Assembly: GCA_016188575.1 (NCBI GenBank)
Contig: JACPHN010000112.1
Location: 1-64,000, forward strand
Length of the DNA: 64,000 bases
Source of the DNA: Candidatus Schekmanbacteria bacterium
GTDB lineage: Bacteria > CSSED10-310 > JACPHN01
Direction: 5' to 3'
Shown in pieces: positions 45,409 through 52,877 of the stretch. Numbering within the stretch: the stretch's first letter is position 1; each line of letters begins with the position of its first letter. The notes under the pieces are model-generated. The model did no database searches and had not been told where the DNA came from. It saw nothing but the letters and a program-made list of their open reading frames with translations. Position numbers and translations under genes: made by a program.

Positions 45409-46659
45409 GTGGCCAAAAAATCTTCGGGAACCAAAGCCGGGAAACGGCGAAAGGCCGGCGCTCCGGCCGCCGCGCTCAGCCCGGTTGTATTCAGCGGTAT
45501 CGATCCATTCTGGCTCGAGCATCCTCTGCTCTTCTTCGGCCTTCTGGTCGGACTTCCGGGAAAGCTCCTGACGGAGCTGGGGCAGCACTTCGGTTACCCC
45601 TCGCCGCCGCGCCCGCAAGCTCTGTGGCTCTCCTTTCTCAGGGGGCGTCTGGCAGAGCGCTACGAGTTCATGATGAGCGTCATCCAGCGGTTCTGGGAGA
45701 ATCTCTGGCGCGTTCATGGCGAAGGCAAGCCCGCTCCTGATAGCCAGGCGCTGCGCCTGGAGTACTATCGGCTCTTGCGTGGCGTGTACGACGACGGGCA
45801 GCCCATCTCGGTGCCGTTGAGCCTGATCGGGCGCATCTACACGAACGGGAGAGTTGGCCGCCGCCGCGTCTTGATGTCGCTGGAATCGGATACTGCGAAG
45901 CTGCTCGCCCGGGACTATCCGGACCTCGTGCACGCCGCGTCCTCGCTGCTTGGACCTCCTGGGGAAAAAATCGACGTGCACGGAATCGCCGGGCAGGTCG
46001 AGTCGCTCACGGAAGAAGTGGGAGAGCTCACGGCCAAGCTGCGCCGCGCCGAGCGGCGCAACGAAGAGCTCGAGGAGCGCCTGCGAGAGGTCGACGGCAA
46101 ACTCGAGGCGGCACAGCTCGACAGGCGCATGGCCGTTGCGGTTGCGCAAGCGACGGAAATGGCCCGCGGCCAGGAGAGCATCACGGCGCTGCGCCTGGAG
46201 CTGAGGGCGATGGAGCGCACGCTGATCAAGGCGGCAAGCGAGCACGAGGCGGTCGTCGAGACGCTCGAGTCACGGCTCAAGCAGCTTCAGACAGAACGTG
46301 ACGAGCTCGAGAGCGCCGTGCTCGATGAGCCTGAGGCGGGCGATGAGGAGCCGCCGCAGGAGGGACCTCCCGGGTTTGCCGGGATGCGCATTCTCGTCGT
46401 CGGCGGTCGCGACATGTCGGCTCAGCGCGAGTATGTCGGTGCCGGTGGGGGACTGCTGTTGCAGGAGGCCGTCGATCCGCGCGCGGCAATCGCTCACTTT
46501 CCGGTTTCGCTCGTGGTTTTTGCAACGTCGTATTTGACTCACTCCACATACGCCACCGTAAAGGATGCATGCCGCAGGTCGCAGATCCCCTGCCGGCACT
46601 GGACCGGCACATCACTGGAGTCGTTCCGCCGGGCGCTCGCCGGCTTCGGGAGCAGATGA
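45409..46659 (+). CDS. Coiled-coil protein with C-terminal DUF2325 domain
   Basis: The 416-residue cytoplasmic protein starts at GTG 45409. A Lys/Ala-rich head and a hydrophobic-aromatic segment (FWLEHPLLFFGLLVGLPGKLL) precede a helical region, then a long coiled coil (about 195-310, SLTEEVGELTAKLRRAERRNEELEERL in parts). The last 85 residues match DUF2325: MRILVVGGRDM, then LVVFATSYLTHSTYATVKDACR and a final helix. DUF2325 has a Rossmann-like look and an unknown role. It is the first of four collinear genes with short gaps. Confidence 0.82.
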   Translation: MAKKSSGTKAGKRRKAGAPAAALSPVVFSGIDPFWLEHPLLFFGLLVGLPGKLLTELGQHFGYPSPPRPQALWLSFLRGRLAERYEFMMSVIQRFWENLWRVHGEGKPAPDSQALRLEYYRLLRGVYDDGQPISVPLSLIGRIYTNGRVGRRRVLMSLESDTAKLLARDYPDLVHAASSLLGPPGEKIDVHGIAGQVESLTEEVGELTAKLRRAERRNEELEERLREVDGKLEAAQLDRRMAVAVAQATEMARGQESITALRLELRAMERTLIKAASEHEAVVETLESRLKQLQTERDELESAVLDEPEAGDEEPPQEGPPGFAGMRILVVGGRDMSAQREYVGAGGGLLLQEAVDPRAAIAHFPVSLVVFATSYLTHSTYATVKDACRRSQIPCRHWTGTSLESFRRALAGFGSR

Positions 46660-46697
46660 GAGCATGAGCACATGCAAATGGAGAGCCCGATTTCGCC

Positions 46698-48899
46698 ATG
46701 GCGCATGAGCGAGCAGACAAGGTAGGAGGCGTGAGGCGGTCCTCCAGCTTGTGGCTTCGGTCTGACGACGAGTCGGCCCTGAAGGCGGTGCCGGCGACCC
46801 CGGAGGGCGCGGCGGCGAACGCCGACCGAGATAGCCACGACGGCTTCGAGCAGCACGGCGACAGCGCCGCGAGCCGTCGCGAAACGCTCGGGATCTCTGC
46901 CGGTGCGGCGGCGCCGGCGGCAAGCGGAGGCGCCCGCGCTGAAGAGGCGCCAGCCCAGTCGCGGCGGGCACCGGAGTCCGCCACGGGGTCGCCTTCCCGC
47001 CACGGCAACACCGCTCAGCGTGGCGCCCGAGACGCGTCGTCGCGCTCCTCGGCGGCGGCGATTCCGCTGCCGTTGCGCCGGCGACTGGAGGCGGCTGCGA
47101 AGCGTCTACCGCCGGGCCTTGCCGACCCGGCGCGGGCAGACAGCGTCACGGCAGAGAGCCTGGCACACCTTGCGCCCCTGGACGTTGTCGCCGCGCTTTA
47201 CGTGCTGAGCACGGGGACACTCACCCAGCGCCGGGCGCTGGTGACGCTGTTGGGCTCCGGAAGCGCGCTGCAGAGCATCCTTTCGCCGATCGATCCAGCG
47301 TTGCTCGCTCCGGTCGTCCTCGCCTATGTGCGTGCGGCGGCGGGGTTGGGCGATGGCGAGGAAAGTGCCGGGGCGCGCTCTGCCGAGGCGCGGCGTGCGG
47401 CGCTGCTCACGCGGGTGCTTCAGGCGCTCGCGCTGGCGCTTTCGCCGGAGCAGCTCGCGGCCGTCCTGGATCCGCTGCTGGGTCGGGATGAGGTGGCGGG
47501 GGACCTCGTGTTGGCCCGATTGCTCGACGGTGCCGCACCGTCCGTCTTCACGGCGCTGCTGACAAGCGGCGCGGCGGCGGAGCGGCTCGAAGGCGCCCTG
47601 CGCGAGCGCCGCCTGCAGATCCTCGGGCTGTTGCCGCGGCCGACGCTTGGCGCGCTATTCGCCGCGGCCCTGGGGGCAGATGCCACGGGCATGCGAGCGC
47701 ATGCTCTGCTGAAGGCGCTCTTGTGTTCTGCGGCCGCGATTGCAGAAGACGGCGCGCGCGACATGAGCTGGCCCTGGTGCTTCGCGGAAGGTCTGGACGT
47801 CGTCGCGGCAGCGCTTCGGGGCGTGGCGGAAGAAGAGCTGGGGCGTCTCATGGCGCGGCTCCTCGGCGGTGGCGATGGCGGCGGCGATGCACCGGTGGTG
47901 TGGTGCGCAGTGCTCGCGATGGCCGCGAACGTTGCCCCGCATGAGAGGCGGGAACAGGAGCAGAAGGTGCGTCGGCTCTGGCACGGCCTGGACCCAAGCA
48001 CGCGTGCTGCGACCGCAGCGGCGCTCACGCAAGGCCAGTCACAGCTATGGCAAGTCTTTCCGGGCGAGGAAACCGTTGTGCCTGCCTTCATGGCTGCGGA
48101 CTCCGAGACCGCGCTGGTCGCGGAGCAAGCAACCATGCTGTGCCTGTTCGCTCGGCGCGCGAGCCTGGAGGAGTACCTGGCGGCGCTCGATCGCGCCTCC
48201 ACCGCCGCGATGGCGGTCCACCTCGCGGCGCTGGACGACACTCACCGCATCCTGCTCCTGGAGCGTCTTCGCGCCGAGGCGAAGCTGGCACCGTTCGTCG
48301 CGGTCACCGCCCGCCGGGAACCTCGCCTGGCGGCGCGTGATCGCGCCGATCTGCTCGGCGCTCTCGCCGCTTTCGGCGTGCGCGCGGATCTCCGCGATCC
48401 ACGCGAGCTCGAGGTGCTGCGCTCCGAGCTTTCACGCCTTCTGGCTCCCGACCCGACCGCGGTAATTGCTGCCCTTGCCGCTGCCGGAGCGCTGCGCGAC
48501 TCGCTGCGCATCGCACTGCGCCCGATAGCCGGGGCGGAGCTTCTGGCTGCGGTCGCCGGCTGCTTCGAGCACGTGCCGCCCCACCTGGGCGCAGTACTGG
48601 CGCGGGAGGTCCCGGCTGCCGTGGCCGACGAGCGCGGCGGCGTCCCCGGGCAAGCAGAGATCTGCCGCGCGCTGCGCGGTGGTCTGCCGGAGCGCGGGTG
48701 GGTGGTGGACCCGCGGGCGCGCTGGCGCGAGGAACCCGTGCTCGCGCTCTTTGCCAGGCCCAATGGCGAAGCGCTGGCTGGCGGCGCGGCGCACCTGCTG
48801 CGCGCTTTGAGCAGCGCGGTGCGGTCCCGGTCTCGCGCATACCAGGAGTGGTTTGCCCGCGATCTGCGGGATCAGCTTGACGAAAGGAGCGGCCCGTGA
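46698..48899 (+). CDS. Large all-helical protein of unknown function
   Basis: The 733-residue protein is not recognisable. The first 110 residues are disordered (Ala/Ser/Arg-rich). The rest is strongly helical with Leu/Ala periodicity (LLTRVLQALALALSPEQLAAVL, LLDGAAPSVFTALL), like a HEAT-type solenoid, but no repeat consensus is firm. No signal peptide or membrane segment. ATG 46698 lacks a strong ribosome-binding site; GTG 46731 is an alternative. It follows the DUF2325 gene by 38 bp and is followed by the MtfA-like protease after 31 bp, so it probably belongs to the same transcription unit. Confidence 0.7.
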   Translation: MAHERADKVGGVRRSSSLWLRSDDESALKAVPATPEGAAANADRDSHDGFEQHGDSAASRRETLGISAGAAAPAASGGARAEEAPAQSRRAPESATGSPSRHGNTAQRGARDASSRSSAAAIPLPLRRRLEAAAKRLPPGLADPARADSVTAESLAHLAPLDVVAALYVLSTGTLTQRRALVTLLGSGSALQSILSPIDPALLAPVVLAYVRAAAGLGDGEESAGARSAEARRAALLTRVLQALALALSPEQLAAVLDPLLGRDEVAGDLVLARLLDGAAPSVFTALLTSGAAAERLEGALRERRLQILGLLPRPTLGALFAAALGADATGMRAHALLKALLCSAAAIAEDGARDMSWPWCFAEGLDVVAAALRGVAEEELGRLMARLLGGGDGGGDAPVVWCAVLAMAANVAPHERREQEQKVRRLWHGLDPSTRAATAAALTQGQSQLWQVFPGEETVVPAFMAADSETALVAEQATMLCLFARRASLEEYLAALDRASTAAMAVHLAALDDTHRILLLERLRAEAKLAPFVAVTARREPRLAARDRADLLGALAAFGVRADLRDPRELEVLRSELSRLLAPDPTAVIAALAAAGALRDSLRIALRPIAGAELLAAVAGCFEHVPPHLGAVLAREVPAAVADERGGVPGQAEICRALRGGLPERGWVVDPRARWREEPVLALFARPNGEALAGGAAHLLRALSSAVRSRSRAYQEWFARDLRDQLDERSGP

Positions 48900-48930
48900 A
48901 CGCGTGCGCTGCTCTCAAAGGAGCTCGACC

Positions 48931-49854
48931 TTGAGCCAGCTCATGGCACTTGGCGTCGTCGTGATTGGCGCACTCTTTGCGGCGTACCTGATCCATCGCT
49001 CTCGACACCGCCAACGCATGCTCCAATCCCGCCTCCCCGGCGCGGCTCGCGAATACCTCGAGCACAACGTGTGGCTGTATCGCTGTCTGCCGGAGGAAGT
49101 GAGGGAGCGGCTGGACGGTCCGGTCAACCTGTTTCTCTCGGAGCTGACCTTTGAAGGGGCGGCGGGGTTGGAGATCGACGACGGCAAGCGCTTGATCGTT
49201 GCGGCGCAGGCTTGCCTGCTGACGCTGAACAACCGCACCAGTCGTTTCGCGCGGCTGTCGTCGATCATCCTGTATCCCTCCACCTACGTCGCCAAACGCA
49301 ACCGCCACGACGGCTGGCTGGTGCATTCCGGAGAAGACGCGCTCGCAGGTGAAGCGTGGTCGATCGGGGCGGTGACTCTGGCCTGGGACGAGGTTGTGGC
49401 TGCGACCAGTGGCGCCAATGGGGGGCACAACGTTGTCTTGCACGAGTTCGCCCACGTGATCGATTACGAGGACGGGGACTTCGACGGCCTGCCGGGGGGG
49501 CAGGGACCGCTCGACCCGGCCGCCTGGCGACGCGTCATGCAGCGGGAATACGCGCGCCTGCGGCGGCGCTCCGTGTTGCGGACGCGTTCGGTGATCGACA
49601 CGTATGGCGCCCAGGATCCCTCGGAATTTTTCGCGGTCATTACCGAGCACTTTTTTCACAAGCCGCATGAGCTGTTCGTGAGTCATCCAGAGGTGTATGG
49701 GCAACTGCGGAGCTACTACGGGCTGAATCCGGTGACGTGGGTGGTCGCACCGGAGGCGCAGGAGCCTGGTGGCGGCGGGGATACCGGCGTGCCGCATGGC
49801 GAAGGCGACGGAGCCGCCGGCGCAAAGCAGGACGAGACGGACGGGGAGCTGTAG
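48931..49854 (+). CDS. mtfA: MtfA-family zinc peptidase, membrane-anchored
   Basis: The 307-residue protein starts at TTG 48931 because AAAGGAG lies seven bases upstream; ATG 48943 is the next choice. A membrane helix (ALGVVVIGALFAAYLIH) is followed by the MtfA domain. The metal site HEFAH lies at 171-175, with a third ligand expected in DPSEFFAVITEHFF. Other family traits are YPSTYVAKR and RSYYGLNP. E. coli MtfA lacks such an N-terminal helix and interacts with the regulator Mlc; here a membrane location is implied. The gene is third in the cluster. The last 40 residues are Gly/Glu/Asp-rich and disordered. Confidence 0.88.
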   Translation: MSQLMALGVVVIGALFAAYLIHRSRHRQRMLQSRLPGAAREYLEHNVWLYRCLPEEVRERLDGPVNLFLSELTFEGAAGLEIDDGKRLIVAAQACLLTLNNRTSRFARLSSIILYPSTYVAKRNRHDGWLVHSGEDALAGEAWSIGAVTLAWDEVVAATSGANGGHNVVLHEFAHVIDYEDGDFDGLPGGQGPLDPAAWRRVMQREYARLRRRSVLRTRSVIDTYGAQDPSEFFAVITEHFFHKPHELFVSHPEVYGQLRSYYGLNPVTWVVAPEAQEPGGGGDTGVPHGEGDGAAGAKQDETDGEL

Positions 49855-50076
49855 GGGGCGGTCCGCGACGGGGCTCGATTCCGGCGGCGACGAAAGTCGT
49901 CCTGGATGACGACCTGTGATGACATCGACCGCACCCGGCGCGCACCATGACGCCTCCTCCGCGTCGCTTCAGTGCCCGCCGGGGTGGCATGGAGCGTGCA
50001 CCGCACTACTCCGAGACCTACTTTCTCGCCCGGCCGGATCTCGCCCGGCGGTGCGGCGCACGTCAGGAGAACAATC

Positions 50077-51426
50077 ATGATCAGCAAGCTCTCGGCGCAC
50101 TCCACTGCACTCCATGTCCTGCAGGTCGAATCCGCGGAGGCGCCGGCCAAGCAGGCGCGCCCAACCGGCGCTGCGCGTCAGACACCACTGCCCGCGGCAG
50201 CCCGGCTCGAGCGCCTCGGCGAAGCCGAGCGGCTTGCACTCCGCGAAGTCCGTGTCGGCCAGTTGGATGCGCTCGGCGCGAACAGGGCCTTTCAACTGTT
50301 CAGTCAGCTCGACGCTCTCGGCAATCGCAACCCGACGACCGCGGGCGACGCCGGGGCTGCGGCCGACTTGCCGCGGCGCAACATCGCCGCCGGGCTCATG
50401 GACGGCGTGCCCGGCGACTACGGTGTCGGGGTGAGCGGGACGTGGGATCTGGACTCGGGCGGGCTCTCCGTTACCGTGAAGGAAGTCACCGTAAAGGCCG
50501 GCGGTCAGGAGCTCGGGGTGATCGGCGCCATTGGCCATGCGCAGACGGCGCTGGACATCATCGATGCCGCTCTCGACCAGGCGCGCGGAGGCCAGGGCGG
50601 CAACGGAAGCAGCGGCAGCAGCGGTAACGCCGGTTCCAGCGGCAGCGCGGGGAGCTCCGGGCAAGGCGGGTCGAGCGGATCCTCGGGCACCAGTGGCAGC
50701 GGCGGTTCGGCGGGAAGCTCCGGATCCAGTGGCACGAGCGGCTCGTCCGGGAGCTCCGGATCCAGTGGCTCGGGCGGCTCCTCGGGAACCTCCGGGTCGA
50801 GCGGCAGCAGCGGCTCATCCGGCAGCTCCGGGTCGAGTGGCAGCGGCGGCTCCTCGGGGAGCTCGGGATCGAGCGGCAGCAGTGGCTCGTCCGGCAGCTC
50901 GGGCGCTGGTGGCGGCAGTGGCTCGTCCGGGAGCTCAGGATCGAGCGGCAGCGGCGGTGCCACGTCGCCGGTCGACCCACCCCTGCCCAATATCGAACCC
51001 GAGGACGGCCTGGATGCCGAAACGCGAGCGCGTCTGGGAATCATCACTCCCGCCGAGATGATCCAGCGGCTCAACGACCCAACGGGCATGGCTGCCGGCC
51101 TGCGCGGTAGCTCCGGGCCGAACCGGGATCCCGTCACCAATCCCCGCCCCGACGGCGACGGTGGTCACGAGGCGGTTTCACCGGAAGACCTCGCCGCGCT
51201 TCGCCGCCGATTTGCCGGCAGGATCCCCGCCGATCCCGCCGAACCCGGCGGCGGAGCCGCCAAGGATCACATCCGGGCGGCGGAGCTGCAGGGCCGTGGA
51301 CCTGTCGGCCCCGAGGTCATCAACCCGAACCCGGATGCGGACACTGCTCCGCGCGGCACCAGCGGCTCCGGCAGCGGTCCGGCGCCCGCCCCAGGCCGTG
51401 GCCCGGTTGATGCCCGGCGCGGCTAG
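50077..51426 (+). CDS. Protein with a long Gly-Ser-Ser triplet-repeat region
   Basis: The 449-residue protein starts at ATG 50077 (AGGAG seven bases upstream). Residues about 1-170 are a folded domain I do not recognise (IAAGLMDGVPGDYGVG, LDSGGLSVTVKEVTVKAGG). From about 173 to 295 the chain is almost only Gly, Ser, Ala and Thr in a strict G-x-x period (GSSGSSGSSGSGG), as in collagen-like sequences but without proline. A Pro/Asp-rich tail follows (SPVDPPLPNIEPEDG). No signal peptide is evident. It lies 222 bp after the MtfA-like gene, same direction. Gly-Ser stretches usually serve as flexible linkers or fibres; its function is unknown. Confidence 0.78.
   Translation: MISKLSAHSTALHVLQVESAEAPAKQARPTGAARQTPLPAAARLERLGEAERLALREVRVGQLDALGANRAFQLFSQLDALGNRNPTTAGDAGAAADLPRRNIAAGLMDGVPGDYGVGVSGTWDLDSGGLSVTVKEVTVKAGGQELGVIGAIGHAQTALDIIDAALDQARGGQGGNGSSGSSGNAGSSGSAGSSGQGGSSGSSGTSGSGGSAGSSGSSGTSGSSGSSGSSGSGGSSGTSGSSGSSGSSGSSGSSGSGGSSGSSGSSGSSGSSGSSGAGGGSGSSGSSGSSGSGGATSPVDPPLPNIEPEDGLDAETRARLGIITPAEMIQRLNDPTGMAAGLRGSSGPNRDPVTNPRPDGDGGHEAVSPEDLAALRRRFAGRIPADPAEPGGGAAKDHIRAAELQGRGPVGPEVINPNPDADTAPRGTSGSGSGPAPAPGRGPVDARRG
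50597..50965 (+). repeat. 9-bp-period Gly-Ser-Ser coding repeat
   Basis: About 370 bp in which the codon triplet GGx-AGC/TCC-AGC/TCC repeats with third-base variation. Variation at silent positions shows that the protein repeat, not the DNA, is maintained. This is a coding microsatellite-like region, not a CRISPR array. Confidence 0.85.
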
Positions 51427-51613
51427 CCTCCCATGGGCTCAGGGCGCGTCGGCGCGGGCCGACCCCTCGGCTGCTGATGGCAGTGGCGCTCAGCATGCTT
51501 GCGCTGTTTTCCACCATCCCGGCCGCGGCCGGGGCGACGGCGAGGGCGCAGTGGGCGAAGCACGTCGCAACTAGTGCCACGCCTTTGGGCACGCAACGTA
51601 ACACATTTCATGG
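51427..51613. other. Region after the Gly-Ser gene, possible antitoxin remnant
   Basis: On the minus strand an ATG at 51611 follows the frameshifted DUF4258 frame by two bases and reads MKCV, the usual start of MqsA/YgiT-type antitoxins that follow DUF4258 genes. After these codons similarity is not visible in any frame. Nothing else is supported here. Confidence 0.3.
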
Positions 51614-51891
51614 CTATCTCCTCACGCTGAAGGTTTCGTTCCACTGGTCGGGATCGGGTTCGTAGACGCTGGTCACGATCGTCTCGTCCGCCCCCGGGGA
51701 TCGGCCGCGACGACATGAATGGGGCGGCCGCCCGCGAAACCGAGCACGCGGCGGCGCGGATATGGCGTGTCGTGCGGGTAGGTTTCGATTGCTTGGCCGT
51801 GCTCGAGCACGAGGCGGACCTCGCTCGTCGAGAGCTGGCGTTGCGCCATGCGCAGGACCGCGTGTCCCGTGAAGACAACAGCTCGATGCAC
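51614..51891 (-). pseudogene. DUF4258 toxin-like gene, frameshifted
   Basis: GTG 51891 begins a DUF4258-type sequence (VVFTGHAVLRMAQRQLS, YPRRRVLGFAGGRPIHVVAA). In the G/C-run at 51689-51699 the frame changes: as written it ends early at 51673 with GRTRRS. One base restored there gives ADETIVTSVYEPDPDQW, the family's usual C-terminus, ending at TAG 51614-51616. DUF4258 proteins are predicted toxins of toxin-antitoxin pairs. It begins 16 bp after the Tn3 transposase remnant. A real mutation or a homopolymer sequencing error could explain the shift. Confidence 0.7.
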
Positions 51892-51907
51892 CCGTTTGCC
51901 TCCTCCC

Positions 51908-52411
51908 TCAAGCCACCAGTCGGAATGGCGGGCGGCGGTTCATGTCGAGCGCGAAGCGGCCAACGAAGTTGATGTGCTCGACCATCAAGGGAAGCACGTG
52001 GGCAAGGTCGTCCTCGGGGATCTCGCCCCCCTGCCTCCTGACGTCGTCGATCGCCTGCTCGAGCCCGAGCACGTTCCACAACACGATCGCGTTCTGCACC
52101 ACGGTGAGAAACCAGAACACCTCCTCCTGGTCGGAGAGGTGCTTGTCGCGCACGACGCCGCCCCGCGCGTGCAGCACCAGGCGCCTGGTGATCGCCGTCT
52201 CGTTATCGGCGCTTACGAGGACGGCGGCGGCAGCGGCGAGTTGGCGGACGCCGGTGTAGCGCCGGCGCATGTAGAGGATCTCCTGCTTGCGGAGCCCGGT
52301 GGCGGCTGCCGCCTGGCTCGGGCCGGAGTTGCAGCCGTAGGCGTAGAGGGTCGCCAGAAGATGAGGCAGCCGCTGTTCTTCGCTTCCAAACCTGCCACAT
52401 TGTGTCGGCCC
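51908..52411 (-). mobile_element. Tn3-family transposase remnant (C-terminal fragment)
   Basis: In one minus-strand frame from 52411 to stop 51908 the sequence reads GPTQCGRFGSEEQRL, then LATLYAYGCNSGPSQAAAATG, and ends VVQNAIVLWNVLGLEQAID and EHINFVGRFALDMNRR. These are the C-terminal signatures of Tn3-family transposases. Only about 168 residues remain of nearly 1000; the N-terminal and most of the catalytic part are missing. The element can no longer move on its own. Confidence 0.85.
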
Positions 52412-52428
52412 AATAGTCTGGACAGAAA

Positions 52429-52456
52429 GGACATTAGGTAAATACGTGTTTTCCCC
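52429..52456 (-). repeat. Possible Tn3-type terminal inverted repeat
   Basis: Read leftwards the sequence starts GGGGAAAACACGTATTTACC and abuts the transposase fragment. Tn3 ends begin with GGGG and are about 38 bp, so this may be the surviving end joined to internal transposase sequence by a deletion. No matching partner is seen in the window. Confidence 0.3.
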
Positions 52457-52877
52457 ACGGTGGACTAGCAGCAGAATTGGACCGCACCAAAGGATAAAGG
52501 ATATCGCGCGTCACCAGAGGCGTCTACGATGACGCGACTAGATCGCCGAACAACGAACAGGTCAACCCCTGGTCCAAGCGCTCAGAAACCTTCAGCCGAA
52601 AACAAACTCCGCCTCGAAACGGGCACCACGAGTGCGTTTGCGGGCCGGCCTTGCCATCCTGGACACGGACGTGTCAATTGGGCCTACCGGCGGTTATTCC
52701 TGGCGGCAGAACAAGCTCGTAGCGCAGGGAAACTTCCGGCCGCCACGACTGCTCGAGGCTTGGCGTACGATTTTTTCCGTTTCGTGAGCAGACCCCGTCT
52801 GGCACTGGAGCCGCCACGACCGCCACAGTCGGATCCGGGAACAAAGCGCGCCCTTGACTCCCGATGGTTCTTCACCG
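52457..52877. other. 421-bp region without a supported gene
   Basis: A rightward frame of 138 codons (52529-52945) overlaps the end of the ankyrin gene and has no family resemblance or ribosome-binding site. The region probably reflects debris next to the transposon remnant. Confidence 0.45.

Noticed and set aside
50597-50965. Regular short repeats that could suggest a CRISPR array
   Set aside because: The period is nine bases, in frame with a protein repeat; there are no spacers or constant direct repeats.
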